A stretch of DNA of 64,000 nucleotides from Ianthella basta. Lineage: Eukaryota > Porifera > Demospongiae > Verongiida > Ianthellidae. Each line of letters opens with the position of its first letter. Positions within the stretch are counted from its first letter, which is position 1. The notes beneath the pieces are model-generated. The model saw only the letters and a program-made list of their open reading frames with translations, was not told the DNA's origin and ran no database searches. A program made the translations under genes and the position numbers. The DNA lies in NCBI GenBank assembly GCA_964019415.1, contig OZ025888.1, positions 410,001-474,000 on the forward strand, in the 5' to 3' direction. Below, one piece after another: positions 63,523 to 64,000 of the stretch.

Positions 63523-64000
63523 GGCAGATGGAGCCTAATATGGAGTACTGAGCAAGTGCTCCTGTGGAAGTGACTCCTTAGAAGCTGGTATCGAGTCCTC
63601 AGTGATCACTCCAGGACTGCAAGACTGATAGGTTGACTGCTTCTGCAATGGGAGTGCAATCGGCAGCCACGTCCTTGCAATCGTCTTGGTTCTGTACACG
63701 ATTTGTCACATTCGATAGCAGGGATGCTAGAAATGGCTTGAGCGTGCTGGCAATCCTCAAGAAACGCTGCGATAACTTGCAAAACTAAATCGTGAAAGCG
63801 GTCAGACAATTAAGCCCAATCCACCGTATAGCTCCTTGGCTACGTACGTACGGGTCACACCAGGGGCGCGAATGCAGTACAAGGCCCTGCCATGGCTCAG
63901 AGTATGCGCATTCGGCCTTGGAGCACAGTCAGCTAACATATGGATACGCGATTGGAATGTCAGGAATGCAATTATTGAGGTGCTGGTATTGCGCAATCCC
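63523..64000. repeat. Direct partial copy of the inverted-repeat unit (offset 984 bp), cut by window end
   Basis: 63523-64000 repeats 62539-63016 nearly base for base, starting GGCAGATGGAGCCTAATATG right at the end of the right arm. The outer 196 bp of the arm are missing. It indicates a tandem array, or an assembly joint. Confidence 0.9.

Overview
The window is eukaryotic nuclear DNA from an invertebrate animal. It has spliced genes with GT/AG introns, death, ankyrin, Roc/COR and F-box domains, a CR1/L2-like LINE, a Ty3/Gypsy element, pogo/Tigger-type DNA transposons and abundant micro- and minisatellites. A non-bilaterian animal, most likely a demosponge, is my best guess. This rests on the expanded ankyrin-Roc-death family, the many short TAGCTAGC runs and the repeat-rich compact intergenic DNA. 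It is an inference, not a proof.

Layout. 1-5.1 kb is gene-free repetitive DNA. Four paralogous minus-strand genes share one architecture: ankyrin repeats, a block of about 12 hydrophobic segments, one more ankyrin-like repeat, a Roc-like GTPase, a COR-like region, then (after a phase-1 intron) a death domain. Copy A (6.2-10.4 kb) is 5'-truncated and frameshifted. Copy B (17.6-23.6 kb) is intact with a divergent death domain. Copy C (25.6-30.1 kb) is intact in its long exon but has a TGA inside its death domain. Copy D (48.0-52.5 kb) is intact. Between A and B lie foldback repeats, including a near-perfect palindrome of about 740 bp at 14.7-15.4 kb. The B intron holds a deleted Tigger-like element.

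At 33.5-41.8 kb on the plus strand is a gene of about 15 exons encoding cysteine clusters resembling the CxC modules that accompany KDZ transposases. It has a 69-nt exon repeated three times and a C-terminal PHD-like finger interrupted by TGA. A whole-looking Ty3/Gypsy element (35.6-40.2 kb) sits in its seventh intron in the opposite orientation. 42.1-43.7 kb is a 9-bp-period minisatellite, and 43.7-47.9 kb is dispersed repeats. 52.9-56.5 kb is an apparently full-length LINE with a PHD finger and a 2A-like motif. 58.1-62.2 kb (minus) is an eight-exon F-box/leucine-rich-repeat gene. A 24-bp minisatellite of about 36 units begins exactly at its exon 2 splice donor, and the frame stays open through the array. 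62.3-64.0 kb is a large inverted repeat followed by a direct partial copy that runs off the window.

The four ankyrin-Roc-COR-death genes resemble the C-terminal half of DAPK1 (ankyrin-Roc-COR-death) without a kinase and with a polytopic membrane block inserted in the ankyrin region. They look like a birth-and-death family of membrane-anchored GTP-binding death-domain proteins, and they are the best candidate here for an undescribed system. The F-box gene with its amplified splice donor is the second.
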